A stretch of DNA of 58,731 nt from Candidatus Omnitrophota bacterium (GCA_023247915.1 JAHFFN010000005.1:1-58731); one strand, 5' to 3'. Counted from the first letter of the stretch, positions 31,301 to 35,401 are shown. A program made the numbers and translations. Notes: generated by a model from the letters alone, not told the origin.

Positions 31301-34300
31301 GAAATATTTAAAGGCTATATTTCTACTACAGTAGAAAGTGAATTACATCCTGTCGTTGCCGCGCGTTTGGCGGCGGAAAATCTCGATCAGGGGGATGTAA
31401 TTTATATGGGCGGAACCGGTCCGCGGATTGTGCTGAAAAATGACAATCTTAAACCCGTCAAACCGACTCACAGAATACAAACTTTGCTTGTAGACGAGCA
31501 TCATCTAAACACTCCTGAATGGGCCACGCTTGACTGGTTTGAATCTCATTTCGAAACCGCCGTGCGGTATATGCCGAATAGGTTTTTTAATGGCCAGGGA
31601 GAGCCCTCAATTTATCAAACAGCTTTATTTCAGGTCACCGAGGGTTCTTATGCAGGCATTTATCATGGCATGCTAATAAGCGATCGAGATCCTGAGATGG
31701 CCGAGATCTTGAGTTATGAGCCCACCCAGCACACTTTATTGCCTTTCGAAGGAAGATTGATTCAAGTTGAAAAATCTAAAGTTAGGTTTTTCCCTCACAA
31801 GTCTTTGATGGTCGATAACTCGAGTACCGCCGCGTCTCGTGCGTTGAAAAGATATATTGATGAGAAGACTAAAGAGTGGGGCGACAAGAAGCCTTCCAAG
31901 GTTAAAGCGGGTTGGGATAGAGTTCACATTGAATGGAATGACGGATCTTCGCATACTTGGGATCTGACGAAGGGTGGCGATTTGGAATCGATCGCGTATT
32001 GGTTAAAGGGTAATTTATCCGAGCTTGATTCTATGCGCGCGATGATTGCCGAGGCCATCCGAAATGCAGCCGATTTTACTCCAGAGAACATTACTCGGAG
32101 AGCCAGAGAAGTCATCGCCAATGTATTGCGTGAAAAAGGGGTGAGTATAGATCAAATTGCCTTAGACACAGATCTTGAAACGTTGGGATTAGATTCGATA
32201 GATCATGTGGGAATGGTGTTGGATCTGGACGAAGAATTTGAAATCGATATTCCCGACGCCGCTTCCGCAGAATTCAAAACCCTGTCGGACGTGGTGCGCT
32301 GCATTCAGCAAATCAAAGCGCCCGAAGCTCCCGCCGCGCGTTTGGCGGGAAATGAATCCTTGGTCGAAGAGGTCAGAGCTTTTGACGCGGCGGCTTTGAA
32401 TCCTACAATTTGGGATAAAAACACGGGTCTTGCTATCGTCAAGCCCGCTCAAACGATCAATGAATTTCCGGAACCCATGCGGCCATTTTTGAGTGCAGCG
32501 ACGATTCATGATGAACGAGGAAATTTTACCCCGGGGCAACTTGTCACTTCTTCTCTCCAAATGCCCTCAGCGATGAATACGCCTGGTCTGAAAGAGAAAA
32601 TTTTCGAAGAAGCTACGAGTTATGCCAATAAAATCCGCGCTGGCGTTGCCCAGTCGGGCGGTCAGCTCAAATACTTGCTCTGGGTGGGCATGGGCGGATC
32701 AATCGAAGACAAGTACGCGGCGCTTGCGACCGGCACCTTAAAAGGACAAGTTCACTTCTTCGGTCTCGATGACGTGGATCCCAGCACAATCCAGGAAATT
32801 TTTGACGAAATCGTTCTTCAGGAAGCGGCGGAGATGGGGATAGCCGCTATTGATTTTACCGATAAGCAGTCCACCGCTTATCAAACAGCACTCGCCAGCG
32901 GGTTGCGTAAAACGGCGGTGGTGGGACAGGCATTGGGCAAGACCTCGGTCGAACCTATTTTTAATATTGAAAAAGCACTGCTTCCTCAATTCCAAGCGTT
33001 TGGTCTAGCCACGGAAAATCATTTCTGGAAAATCACGATCCCAGGTTCTTTGTTGGATCTGGGTCTTTTGCAGGACAAACCGCAAAACAATATCCCGCAT
33101 CAATGGGGAGGCCAGTCCACGTCCGCCGGTCGCCACGATTATGTTACTTACGGCTTCCTGATTCCGTACATTCTTTCCGGCGGAAATCCCGAAGACTGGG
33201 CGAAGGGGCTCAATCTTACTCAAGAGGATAAGGTTCGAGCTTTTGAGGCGGCTGATTGGATGTTCGCGAATCAGCAGGCAGGTAGAAACAAAGTTGTGCT
33301 CGCATTTCCCGAAGAATGGCAAGGCCATTTCAACGACGACCCAACTTGGCTCGATCCGAGTCTCTGGTTTAAACAGCATCTCGAAGAGTCTCTTGGCAAA
33401 ACACCCTCTTTTATTTTAAAAATCGTAACGACACTCAACTTTTCTTTGGCAAGTTCTTGGAAAAAACCCGAAGATAAAACGGATCAGGTAGTGCTTGTGG
33501 TGAAAATCAATGGGCTTAAAAATTTATCCGATGCAAAAATCGCTAGCTTGAGAGAACGAGGCTATGAAGTGCATGTGCTCGATTTGAGTTCGGCTCAAGA
33601 GGGTGAAGCTTTGGCTCGTGCGATGCAAGTATTTAATTATGCCAAGTTCCGCTTGGCGATGAAAGCCGGACTCATTGGAGTTAACCAGCCTCCGGTCGAG
33701 TTTTACAAAGGAATCGTCCAGTGGATACGCGGCGAGAAAAATGATTACCCCAATCACGAAAAAGTGAAAGCAATTTTTGAAGCGTCCGGAACGCATGTAA
33801 TTGGTCAAAACGGTTTCAAAGTCAGCTGGGAAACTCTTGTGCGCTCGGGTGTTTTGAAGCCTGAGGAACTTGATCATGAGATCGCCAGCCTTGGGCTTGA
33901 CCGCAACAACCCCGCCGACGTGGCTGGCGCGATTTATCGGATTGCTTTACGAAAAATCGGCTCCGGCGCTTATGGTGAATACATGGTATTTGGCAATTTA
34001 AATCGGGGTCACGACGCTAAAAATTTGAGAGACTTGCTGAGTGACCCGCTCTCCAGCGTCCAACGTTTGTGGCGGGAGGATCTTCATAGTTTTGCGGATA
34101 TCGGCAAAGGCCCTGGAGCCGGACATTCACATCACGCGATGAATATCCAAGGTCAGGCAATTGCCCTCCAGGTAGCGGTGAAGAGACATGCGGGGCTGCA
34201 GAAAGCTCTCGGTTTTGATACGCGTTATTCTACGGCTAATTCTTGGGCTAATAACTTAGCGCTGGCCGGTTTTAGTGTACCGCCGTCATCCAGCCCGAGC

Positions 34301-35362
34301 GATGAACTCAAGCTGAATCCCGAAGCCAACAAGGGTTGGGCGGTGCATCTTGAAATTCCAGAAATCGACGAGATATTAGATCTTGAGCAGTTTTTTGATC
34401 GTATGAAACAAGTGGTGTCCATGTCCGAGCCGACTGCTACTGCTGGTGCGCGTTTGGCGGGAAATGAGATACCACTTCGCGATGCGCTTAAAACAACATT
34501 TTTTACGGCAATCGCTATGCTGGTTTCTGGTAAGAAGGCATTTGCCTTGGAAGAGAATAATAAAATTCGCGTTTACAATTTGAATCGTCAAGAGGATAAA
34601 CTTCTTGTTGAAGTTGATGGCGGGGAAAGCTATACGCTCGACATTTCCTCAGGGGCTGTCAGTCAGGCTCACCAATCCCAAATCAAAGAAGCTGTCTTTA
34701 ATGAAGATTTGACAGACAAGCTCCAAACTATTTTATCGACCAATCGTGGTGCCGGATCGCCTGTGATCGTTGGCAGCGCTCCCGCGGTATTTCTTATCGA
34801 TCTAGGTGCTTTTTCGGACAAAGCAGAACTTGAAAATCTTCTTCGCCAGCAAGATGCCCGCCTAGATTCAAAATCAGCGGTGGCATTTTTGGGGGATGGG
34901 GAACAAGTGAAGGAAGCTCTGACATTTGTTAGCACGCTGAGACTTAAAAAGACTTCCCAATTTGTGGGGTCAGAATCTTTGAGCGAAGATCTGAAAGACG
35001 CTCCCCATATTCTATTGACCAAACAAGGTTATTTGACATTGGCCAATATCAACCATCACCGTCTTTTCCAAATCACTTTGCAGGCCAATCAAAGTCATCA
35101 AGCAGCGGTTTTTGCGTTTGGCGCTGTTCAGTCCATTATGGATCTGGTGGCTGAAGGAAATCTTGAAAAGGCCTTTGATCGTTTCCTCACCTTGGCTCCG
35201 CAATATCGCGGGCGGATGTCCTTCAAAGACTTTGTGGATGGCTATCTCAAGGGCAAAAAAGAGGTGATTGACCAATTTCCTCTGCCGGCCACTGTTTGGG
35301 CAAGCTTCCGGGATGCCATGCGTCTCAACCAGCTGGCTCGTACCGTCGAGTCGAACGCCTAA
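14663..35362 (+). CDS. Giant secreted mosaic protein with GARLA linkers (6,899 residues)
   Basis: This single open frame of 20.7 kb starts with TTG at 14663, preceded by AAGGAAGGGG. The N-terminus (residues 1-28: charged start, hydrophobic VVSSLLVYTFICEQ, then AFA-NP) is a Sec signal peptide. The chain is cut into about 30 modules of 35-700 residues by 29 copies of a [GA]-[AS]-R-L-[ASGT] linker. Recognised modules: HEAT repeats (about 1740-1885 and 2030-2190), a clan-A-like glycoside hydrolase plus beta-sandwich (4174-4753), an acyl-carrier domain (about 5810-5885) and a phosphoglucose-isomerase-like domain (5891-6594). Two modules occur twice. Hydrophobic membrane-type segments lie in modules beginning at 3149, 3721, 3908, 4174 and 6595. 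The remaining modules I do not recognise. The frame stays open throughout and amino-acid composition is protein-like, so it is a real gene. It may be a polyprotein processed at the linkers or a long surface fibre; neither is proven. Confidence 0.9.
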   Translation: MRKTNKFLKVVSSLLVYTFICEQLAFANPDLSAIKLDLFAKPKVDLGIPESVATVEDAFVGTGSPKTIYLIQDAHTNTSGQFNVAKTLDLLFQKNKQLKYVFLEAGQGDESLSFLRQYASLEKRKQASEAFLRQGKLQGSEYFDLISDKHLVLWGVENLKLYAQSVEAYKEVANNREKFEDYLKKIDVTVDTLKPRILNPALMAFDAKYQKFAKQEISLTDYFAILDEQATHLQISLEKYPHFQKLSKLKKLEEEIDFQKANEEQVKAIQSLDAKTQAELLEASKDNSALRLKGENKENRAFHALLEERLKGLQASCPELNKYFNYLKEANKIEPRQILQEQKDLEKEILGALIVTADEESLLKASRNLETLKKLLKLTLTPEEWDEYQKNKTSFDVTRMTGFLNKKIMDFETYYERALFLEEGYEPIVQKAEEFYSLTYQRDQEFIQNLQTKMDTEGQKEAVLITGGFHSPNLKSLLKQKNISFVNLTPQVLQETNQKRYEEILLGQVESLEKSFVSQNRMSPSRGIATHMDPIRVPAERAVFAVGLGIKSDSTVLKILGDRQQRLAAGLLGFSGARLSSSLSDSLVEFVKLNGFEAVLNAFLETIPSTPEMTFPTVRFLKVSSAETPGKIDFSYSLGDPLFTEALRGNKPFSFNKEFNLRTAEGLKRFFKEINRKPDDFYSWLIGHRYEGVFDTGFIAALINQAKSEEKLNVRAGKGVEKNSVLYFDGKKNQKNPRFDISDPDELLRLMMATGVTFEDLEVQRAIHYDRSSGEPNNAAEEGWDDWNFSSPNSPVYRGSPEVAAPLIGARLGVIQDAQEDITRALGRRVRIAAASNFMASAEFAVEHTSDFIFKRNLVELVRTAKDARLELVVLPRDLTHNVDYYANHVEVPVQYVANKRVAVKNIVFYAEEDTGSKVISVETKVGSFVVPNRVSTWEDNGTLLVNIGSSKSPKKLEEIEKVLIKVLLVDTKSSRKDGARLSKTSDLTEPLAVWGQLMGNPEFTKEYQIVQEGGTLVLKTKSGKTLSQKGIADLGTHSAWEEFLKPTLGARLADKFGLQWHDLQGMGGLTLVIHLRVIVSNQGDYPKFIVDEARKLIDDLRGTGGTAPNYHIYVERARYLMEAVRLLRVLEAIIPTADSEMAAEMAAGLRNESGDNFATYKIRVVQARDWIGARLARAPKALKDPKASRRKFVAAQRELLVWDTAQTERVLSVLEKIQRSRSKKPSKVDIDVVILALAGDEWMPLTMLDYLHKNRMDLTGITADQRARLITALKNLSPGKARREVLAKLVRPKIKAKTPKRYILDHGDRLIAARLSGAASKLRIALAGEDFDGSGEANFDRGLWLTNTGAQDTLNGIIYSNENFDPKRNVVGHRANLQVVLNGSSLILKWNNQTEYKERLIRNLPTIREILIRVSKENRLVFEDQTQGARLADKQPASQRTAPLPARIEFHDKLPPDLTIGKQVEIKLDSEFGDKFNDLWVRATVEGVEGEKVLFRIASGDDVDATLRGVPVKIYNERTLSTVRPLDVLVTDARSSGEPEKLTWIAEWETLGNWGGVKRELSAIEDKVLQTHLRGKINRLVNILIRNDLFYFAHLDTAIPVVIQRMQADSFHSWEPLIRAITAAESGQDPYHILINGARLAKPRTASRAVRKTSDLTEPLAMWSQLMANPEFTKEYQIVQEGGTLVLKTKSGETLSQKGIADLGTNSAWELFLKPTLGVRSETRKYRLIKRIESVLRLKRNSKIKEPYSASEIEELIKALRPLDGVDWRPSISAADKLGDAKSSKAIEPLMKWLEDGRVYDFQKAVAEALGKIGSAKAVPALIKTFNLRDDRRPQKAYIAALGDIGSIKAAPFLIRVLKSGETEVIRQAAKKALRQIHENLKRRGARLALTSDVIKGAVAAFKEVALSSRYKDRKDRDIIEQNLNRVLRANLSITSRVEVLGQLNSAVNCYRSLSQKPDAGALRRIDDIINQISRAQEAWQVERRAKKAQIRKWMKQIRVVLTDSFVEDIDDDIYLLLEEKKSTQGWSDRESVAHQLADTKSLKVVKALSKSLLNDRVARVRIAAANSLANIGFSEAIPSLIKALKDEDKGVRNQVVQALGAIKSLRVIRSLIPILKDKDIEVVHSVVKALGDLGSPKAVPALIEVLKHENEEIRGEAIKALGNIGSPEAIPALIELHGKDAHSAPIIEKALVRIYNKMDGSAGARLASKFTAVPSMLALTQLRLSETSKMSFTPQGMPEVFVNYAYVEDADRSNFTDLIQAIAPGLISKDQISSIRGAGVLFADDTPDRNLGLGVFSALTFVVDGERYLVTLFKKDDLSKKARLEKITRAYWQFMYDRPELSTQETEPVSVTVAKTEGDWKAGTFRIWPQQKGATAARLAGSQKRMDAIEYSIRRDLEQVGIHHITDFNPDHPTSHVLGVLRDLYPLQSGGVGYALTSGEADSWVRLMNVLRYANQHFKTNEIYMDIHFDAHAVRAWLNGKDHLVVSINSNAAGHFTLDFHPRTDLRKPFLQGRTSLRVDSAGQIHEEIIGARLAEYVSPFVIQPSFDLSNPTQVIASENLQRPPAAASGRRDFILYLVKGDGKFYIRLNKKEGVETGQFIIGLENLGEAFIRRYLFNDDGLNLSILSFSSPENNFIEFIYGDSYDAQQAAVMFKGILDSYHRSIVTPTGTHGQTDGPRDEEGARLSLKNSSEFVVRRNHRSQSSTSLSLPTPNSNSAARLSSSNIHVYTPEQFNSLVQNGLIKRGDIISYGSGGSMFFSDAIFARMALDKDGKRGTVVLILNGSADQRESEIKFREGMMFAASVDLMLKNQKLNARKDVEANRKKVKGSGIFKRKALYVRKTFFPSTVRNIHWGERRFFVQFVESRNNRFKITRESEYHEKYDIYEFIYKISIPPGKIRGIEDIHFLMSLLGDGFHDRRWGFYSNTGPWWRDDEEFIRWFSKIAKKIGTSASSPSPLTSSLGSEATNSGARLASFSKVLITDFLKDNSPLGKNVWIKINNAPTNVSWARHAEDAWMIHGHNGHIGTIPNIGLQPLTSRDVVAIERFWPIEMISDLLKRKPQKLLMVQSGAGKNYLVREDGLFLEVDANDVIQASWGQLQANALTDDFLGQLPQVKAWINGTFGSKKFWRQIAPHLTRLLKFNSLSGSRLAEDKGVEVEQLIAFSPKDQSITINSPLVAPADRTIHLFGDGETTFTLITSEVLAEQLNRWVPGFPKGVRERISFQPNPDLAEGVLILDSSREKGEERIGSLLLWDDLEDLAQDFAAYLNPFLKSRIPQFQENLFQRLFTSGYSRLIRQRFVIGSSVSMGSIWISFLAPSTLCRFVLMPMLENTNNKEAFGFIAYFAGVAIALHLFNRLSDKLAGSKSTKGARLAAGTLSREETKDAKSLAGEIASKTRVQLLGIQKKLKLLQGFDEEKGLTKKQESTTISIRKSAQKIESLSLFALLKEATIRPGQEVLMDTLSTRTGKELQSDPPQFDLKYTATIISVLAEDLLLTGEKRFLRGIRASVEKAVRIVSNLAAYASSAELTTNFKSVRSFKKKQFRIIDLSKYSAARLATLPLTQLRLSETSKMSATPQGMFDVLVKYAYVEDADRSNFAELIQAIAPDLIAKDKTSSIRGAGILFADDTPDQNLGLGAFSALTFLLDGKRYLITLFKKDDLSQKARLEKITRAYWQFMYDRPELSEREADPVSVTVAKTEGDWKAGTFRIWPQQKSVTAARLTGNNSKFIRTFLAALLIGVGGWFLSKSAKQETKSVSLKFNSWSTQAPVFYRYQAQQASSGKVMTRMASIKTSEKIILNASQKLRMMIRANQVNPQNKEEAITLTLIGTDAFGKPLKIYAGYMTFTSKGTYEAVFSLNELGPRVIHVNELLLMGVPVTSADDRSFIPDWIVKDEIVIEEAAVPGGARLAKRNQHFFVIWGSFIALLLLPLIPESSKKLASPAGLVENTNVSIDKIYSAFETISKKEKSLEEREKAVQFLIANIQFSSQRDEIVIQLISSFKDLSMNEIATLEHYVEILVKLRLTKSETEQALRSLEALQSKLAIHSTELTFARANEATLYVATSLLKRVEEAIATLSKKPAGARLGTGQKESLPFTKAQLVRIHSEGVAKLPRKDYIVDLAIDNQPTQIRANSLVTTLEQLQEGALYVIHALHVNHISGQISLGIHSVVAAARLSGSAMRAIYLSLTIMLSGVLQTVADTVQFAFDKGRTSVTVLVNGKPQPRSRLVGANYQPTEPGQHITHYQEGKIRELVAQLLPKNDPTLVALGLGEMGKNDLERMKKTGIYNIHLYQVPLEDKADIDAVKKILRRAHELNKDFYVSVGHWAGLWSQPGSPELSANTYQERMKVVDSVMNMVKLYAEEPWAGKWVVGVENNYYARGGAFAGTKSLPLRIGSEYYDFMVQLAVAIKWQERQLNTAAKPVYHPVVLSNGSLTESQAQIIKEMNEKWAKELNGELPVDAIGGTFYPGINFEGQKVSDNGIAEAFEHFVKLSWEIAGLPLVVVETGPWAQTVNSDEQVRWYGAAKPAFVNTGKFAGIDIFEFINEGGWKSRETGRASEDWFGIYTNEREPKLFARQGAFTGLKWEDGKVLPFEQPAALKPFPTQPVFLRTRTASTQTPAADSSIIQLEGFQTWSGAGAFSTYKDTRVNLTGYKTVRLTFNTTDAGAEFYIRLLDPAGAYDSNSGSMGPFRVPKASDVNQPITMEIGITGGNIKQFSIHTGTVWDNSTHLPKRNLVPIKVEFLKTPPAKKTGGARLSNQDSNMDVASIAKIFFERVLTPENRVKISRFLADHFSSPFSSQPERLSFEHSGYRLVLTSEPSGTEEFPLTVLIEKKIGSFNADEVGAFEAYNFLFHERASGLKTFEKQLLASRDFSKPLKVQFNMMPFAAYIDSKKPDRINFVMEYRRVPTGARLAAPEAYTTQVFKAKGSDFAHKITVTKSPDGVLAIDLQTDSFVGYTLVGHFSSNFERPLEVDPAFLRELSTEFSFDHDILRRIREMMQVIKAQNVEWFAETIKTALETGSIELYPGISHHDAAMAILEQPLFTKNQFIGEHSQSLSHAERTILSRIYQRHGQLGGRRADIATHQAARLATAVSIDELKKTDPEIAAALERRGVKFVYNHRDKNHTVDVLRAMREHGDSPSWLHFLSILDQAATHSGLDAVYFGPTVEKDYFDASLEKYFTPSPKLITLSFTGNTLNFKAQNLEPKKHQILLSLGANSDSLAWQLTRKGYFVTQATDYHYNHPQQYASHSYTDYDYLVTDKAAIAEHARSVDSALSVIQTPEPGVSLRDDSAIVEEISRRTELRFLGFDNFNPPLVHDNGVHQTLNKNEQIIYFDVNFDRSLTEKELKRLKVQLYYEDPQGDGNQWFSEEAIEPLNAEDPHGSYQFSVALHPRVRQYKVRVSWDGGYAWHYFKPQNIQVHYAPSAGARLADSIPSVSRQYSLTAAQADAIKRWLTPYTGQTAPSVHHFVHYFLRDNYGFIIPARDAGILKEEATVEVPNRSIRINDQDGITFVQMSLSGDGRTLTLKALAKEKNSYGKDSNGLLEIFKGYISTTVESELHPVVAARLAAENLDQGDVIYMGGTGPRIVLKNDNLKPVKPTHRIQTLLVDEHHLNTPEWATLDWFESHFETAVRYMPNRFFNGQGEPSIYQTALFQVTEGSYAGIYHGMLISDRDPEMAEILSYEPTQHTLLPFEGRLIQVEKSKVRFFPHKSLMVDNSSTAASRALKRYIDEKTKEWGDKKPSKVKAGWDRVHIEWNDGSSHTWDLTKGGDLESIAYWLKGNLSELDSMRAMIAEAIRNAADFTPENITRRAREVIANVLREKGVSIDQIALDTDLETLGLDSIDHVGMVLDLDEEFEIDIPDAASAEFKTLSDVVRCIQQIKAPEAPAARLAGNESLVEEVRAFDAAALNPTIWDKNTGLAIVKPAQTINEFPEPMRPFLSAATIHDERGNFTPGQLVTSSLQMPSAMNTPGLKEKIFEEATSYANKIRAGVAQSGGQLKYLLWVGMGGSIEDKYAALATGTLKGQVHFFGLDDVDPSTIQEIFDEIVLQEAAEMGIAAIDFTDKQSTAYQTALASGLRKTAVVGQALGKTSVEPIFNIEKALLPQFQAFGLATENHFWKITIPGSLLDLGLLQDKPQNNIPHQWGGQSTSAGRHDYVTYGFLIPYILSGGNPEDWAKGLNLTQEDKVRAFEAADWMFANQQAGRNKVVLAFPEEWQGHFNDDPTWLDPSLWFKQHLEESLGKTPSFILKIVTTLNFSLASSWKKPEDKTDQVVLVVKINGLKNLSDAKIASLRERGYEVHVLDLSSAQEGEALARAMQVFNYAKFRLAMKAGLIGVNQPPVEFYKGIVQWIRGEKNDYPNHEKVKAIFEASGTHVIGQNGFKVSWETLVRSGVLKPEELDHEIASLGLDRNNPADVAGAIYRIALRKIGSGAYGEYMVFGNLNRGHDAKNLRDLLSDPLSSVQRLWREDLHSFADIGKGPGAGHSHHAMNIQGQAIALQVAVKRHAGLQKALGFDTRYSTANSWANNLALAGFSVPPSSSPSDELKLNPEANKGWAVHLEIPEIDEILDLEQFFDRMKQVVSMSEPTATAGARLAGNEIPLRDALKTTFFTAIAMLVSGKKAFALEENNKIRVYNLNRQEDKLLVEVDGGESYTLDISSGAVSQAHQSQIKEAVFNEDLTDKLQTILSTNRGAGSPVIVGSAPAVFLIDLGAFSDKAELENLLRQQDARLDSKSAVAFLGDGEQVKEALTFVSTLRLKKTSQFVGSESLSEDLKDAPHILLTKQGYLTLANINHHRLFQITLQANQSHQAAVFAFGAVQSIMDLVAEGNLEKAFDRFLTLAPQYRGRMSFKDFVDGYLKGKKEVIDQFPLPATVWASFRDAMRLNQLARTVESNA
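17612..17821 (+). repeat. Duplicated module A, copy 1
   Basis: This segment codes for KTSDLTEPLAVWGQLMGNPE... ending at the next linker. It recurs at 19619-19828 with high DNA identity (differences mostly at third positions). The shared sequence includes the downstream linker but not the upstream one. Confidence 0.9.
19619..19828 (+). repeat. Duplicated module A, copy 2
   Basis: Copy of 17612-17821, 2,007 bases downstream and in the same frame. Its end linker has decayed from GARLA to GVRSE (19817-19831). Its upstream side reads GARLAKPRTASRAVR, not present at copy 1. Confidence 0.9.
19920..21250 (+). other. HEAT-repeat modules of giant protein
   Basis: Two adjacent modules hold PBS-lyase-type HEAT repeats. 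The first (about 19980-20310) has units such as AVAEALGKIGSAKAVPALIKTF and AYIAALGDIGSIKAAPFLIRVL. The second (about 20760-21200) has four to five units such as VVKALGDLGSPKAVPALIEVL and AIKALGNIGSPEAIPALIEL. HEAT repeats form a solenoid that binds proteins. A linker (GARLA, 20318) separates the two blocks, so one array may have been split or two were joined. Confidence 0.8.
21323..21808 (+). repeat. Duplicated module B, copy 1
   Basis: This segment codes for 162 residues from LTQLRLSETSKMSFTPQG to GTFRIWPQQKGATAARLA. The second copy is at 25352-25837, exactly the same length. No known domain was recognised; it looks like a compact alpha/beta fold with LFADDTPD and WQFMYDRPELS. Confidence 0.92.
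22739..22820 (+). repeat. Heptamer inverted element inside the giant gene (AGTTCGG type)
   Basis: Direct heptamers AGTTCGG, AGTTCGT, AGTTCGG occupy 22739-22759. Heptamers in the opposite orientation, CCCAACC, CCGAACT, CAAACTC, occupy 22798-22818. About 38 bases lie between. It fills nearly the whole 35-residue module between the linkers at 22715 and 22820, giving low-complexity protein. It has the same architecture as the intergenic element at 7685-7788. Confidence 0.75.
23525..23571 (+). repeat. Heptamer run plus small palindrome inside the giant gene
   Basis: Tandem heptamers TCTAGCC, CCTCACC, TCTAACC, TCTTCCC run from 23525 to 23552, followed by a hairpin TTGGTAGC-GAA-GCTACCAA (23553-23571). 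The linker GARLA begins five bases later, at 23576. The encoded stretch is Ser/Pro/Thr-rich and domain-less. It looks like an intergenic repeat now read as protein. Confidence 0.65.
25352..25837 (+). repeat. Duplicated module B, copy 2
   Basis: Copy of 21323-21808, 4,029 bases downstream and in frame, with only scattered substitutions and no length change. Similarity starts a few residues after the linker GARLA at 25328 and runs through the downstream linker at 25823. Confidence 0.92.
27182..28921 (+). other. Glycoside-hydrolase-like module with carbohydrate-binding-like domain
   Basis: Residues 4174-4753. Straight after the linker comes SAMRAIYLSLTIMLSGVLQ, like a signal peptide with its own Met. 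A TIM-barrel-like region follows with beta-strand motifs VALGLGEMG, GIYNIHLYQVPLE, FYVSVGHWAG, WVVGVENNYY (Glu4375, candidate acid/base) and LVVVETGPW (Glu4506, candidate nucleophile), then FAGIDIFEFINEGGWKS. Spacing of the two glutamates (131 residues) fits clan GH-A. About residues 4620-4745 form a beta-sandwich (VNLTGYKTVRLTFNTTDAGAEFYIRLLD) like a carbohydrate-binding module. Substrate cannot be named. Confidence 0.6.
32085..32332 (+). other. Acyl-carrier-protein domain inside giant protein
   Basis: Residues about 5808-5890 read as a complete ACP: TRRAREVIANVLREKGVSID, TDLETLGLDSIDHVGMVLDLDEEFEIDIPD, then FKTLSDVVRCIQQI. The phosphopantetheine serine is Ser5845 in LGLDSID. All four helices seem present. 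The domain ends just before the linker at 32333. No ketosynthase, acyltransferase or adenylation domain is seen in the protein, so its acyl group and partner are unknown. AcpS, which could modify it, is encoded at 43084. Confidence 0.8.
32333..34444 (+). other. Phosphoglucose-isomerase-like module of giant protein
   Basis: Residues 5891-6594. The pattern YLLWVGMGGSIEDKYAAL, then TAVVGQALGKTSVEP, FWKITIPGS, STSAGRHDYVTYGFLIPY and later GPGAGHSHHAMNIQGQAIAL follows the order of sugar-phosphate-isomerase (SIS) motifs in glucose-6-phosphate isomerase. The module is 704 residues, a full enzyme length. Whether catalytic residues are intact I cannot say. A cytosolic-type sugar isomerase within an exported chain is unusual. 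Confidence 0.55.
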
Positions 35363-35371
35363 TCTATTTCT

Positions 35372-35401
35372 TGTAGGAGCACAGCAGGCCGTGCCCCTAC
35401 A
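35372..35401 (+). terminator. Hairpin after the giant gene
   Basis: TGTAGGAGCAC (35372-35382) pairs with GTGCCCCTACA (35391-35401), with one mismatch and an 8-base loop. It lies 10 bases after the stop codon. No long T-run follows, so it may be a dispersed palindrome that stabilises or ends the transcript rather than a classic intrinsic terminator. Confidence 0.45.

Larger units (their letters stand above)
28922..34459 (+). repeat. GARLA linkers, downstream family (7 copies, GCGCGTTTGGCG core)
   Basis: Linkers start at 28922, 29393, 29924, 30944, 31358, 32333 and 34445. The first uses GCGCGGCTGTCC. The last six, consecutive, all have exactly GCGCGTTTGGCG for Ala-Arg-Leu-Ala, a codon choice seen in none of the 22 upstream copies. 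The amino acids are the same, so the DNA difference is not imposed by the protein and suggests local copying of the junction sequence. Confidence 0.88.

Noticed and set aside
32085..32332. ACP domain as sign of a polyketide or peptide synthetase
   Set aside because: No ketosynthase, acyltransferase, adenylation or thioesterase domain is present in the protein.
29267..33379. Reverse-strand open frames within the giant gene
   Set aside because: They have no ribosome sites or recognisable protein sequence and mirror the codon pattern of the plus-strand gene.
16388..34459. Linkers as integron attachment sites or transposon ends
   Set aside because: No integrase, transposase or long inverted structure is near; the shared core is only about 12-15 bases. 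The idea is not excluded, only unsupported.
34853..34867. DARLD in the last module of the giant protein, with DNA resembling a linker
   Set aside because: It lacks the Gly/Ala before ARL and the small residue after it, and lies within a continuous helical stretch, so it is probably chance.
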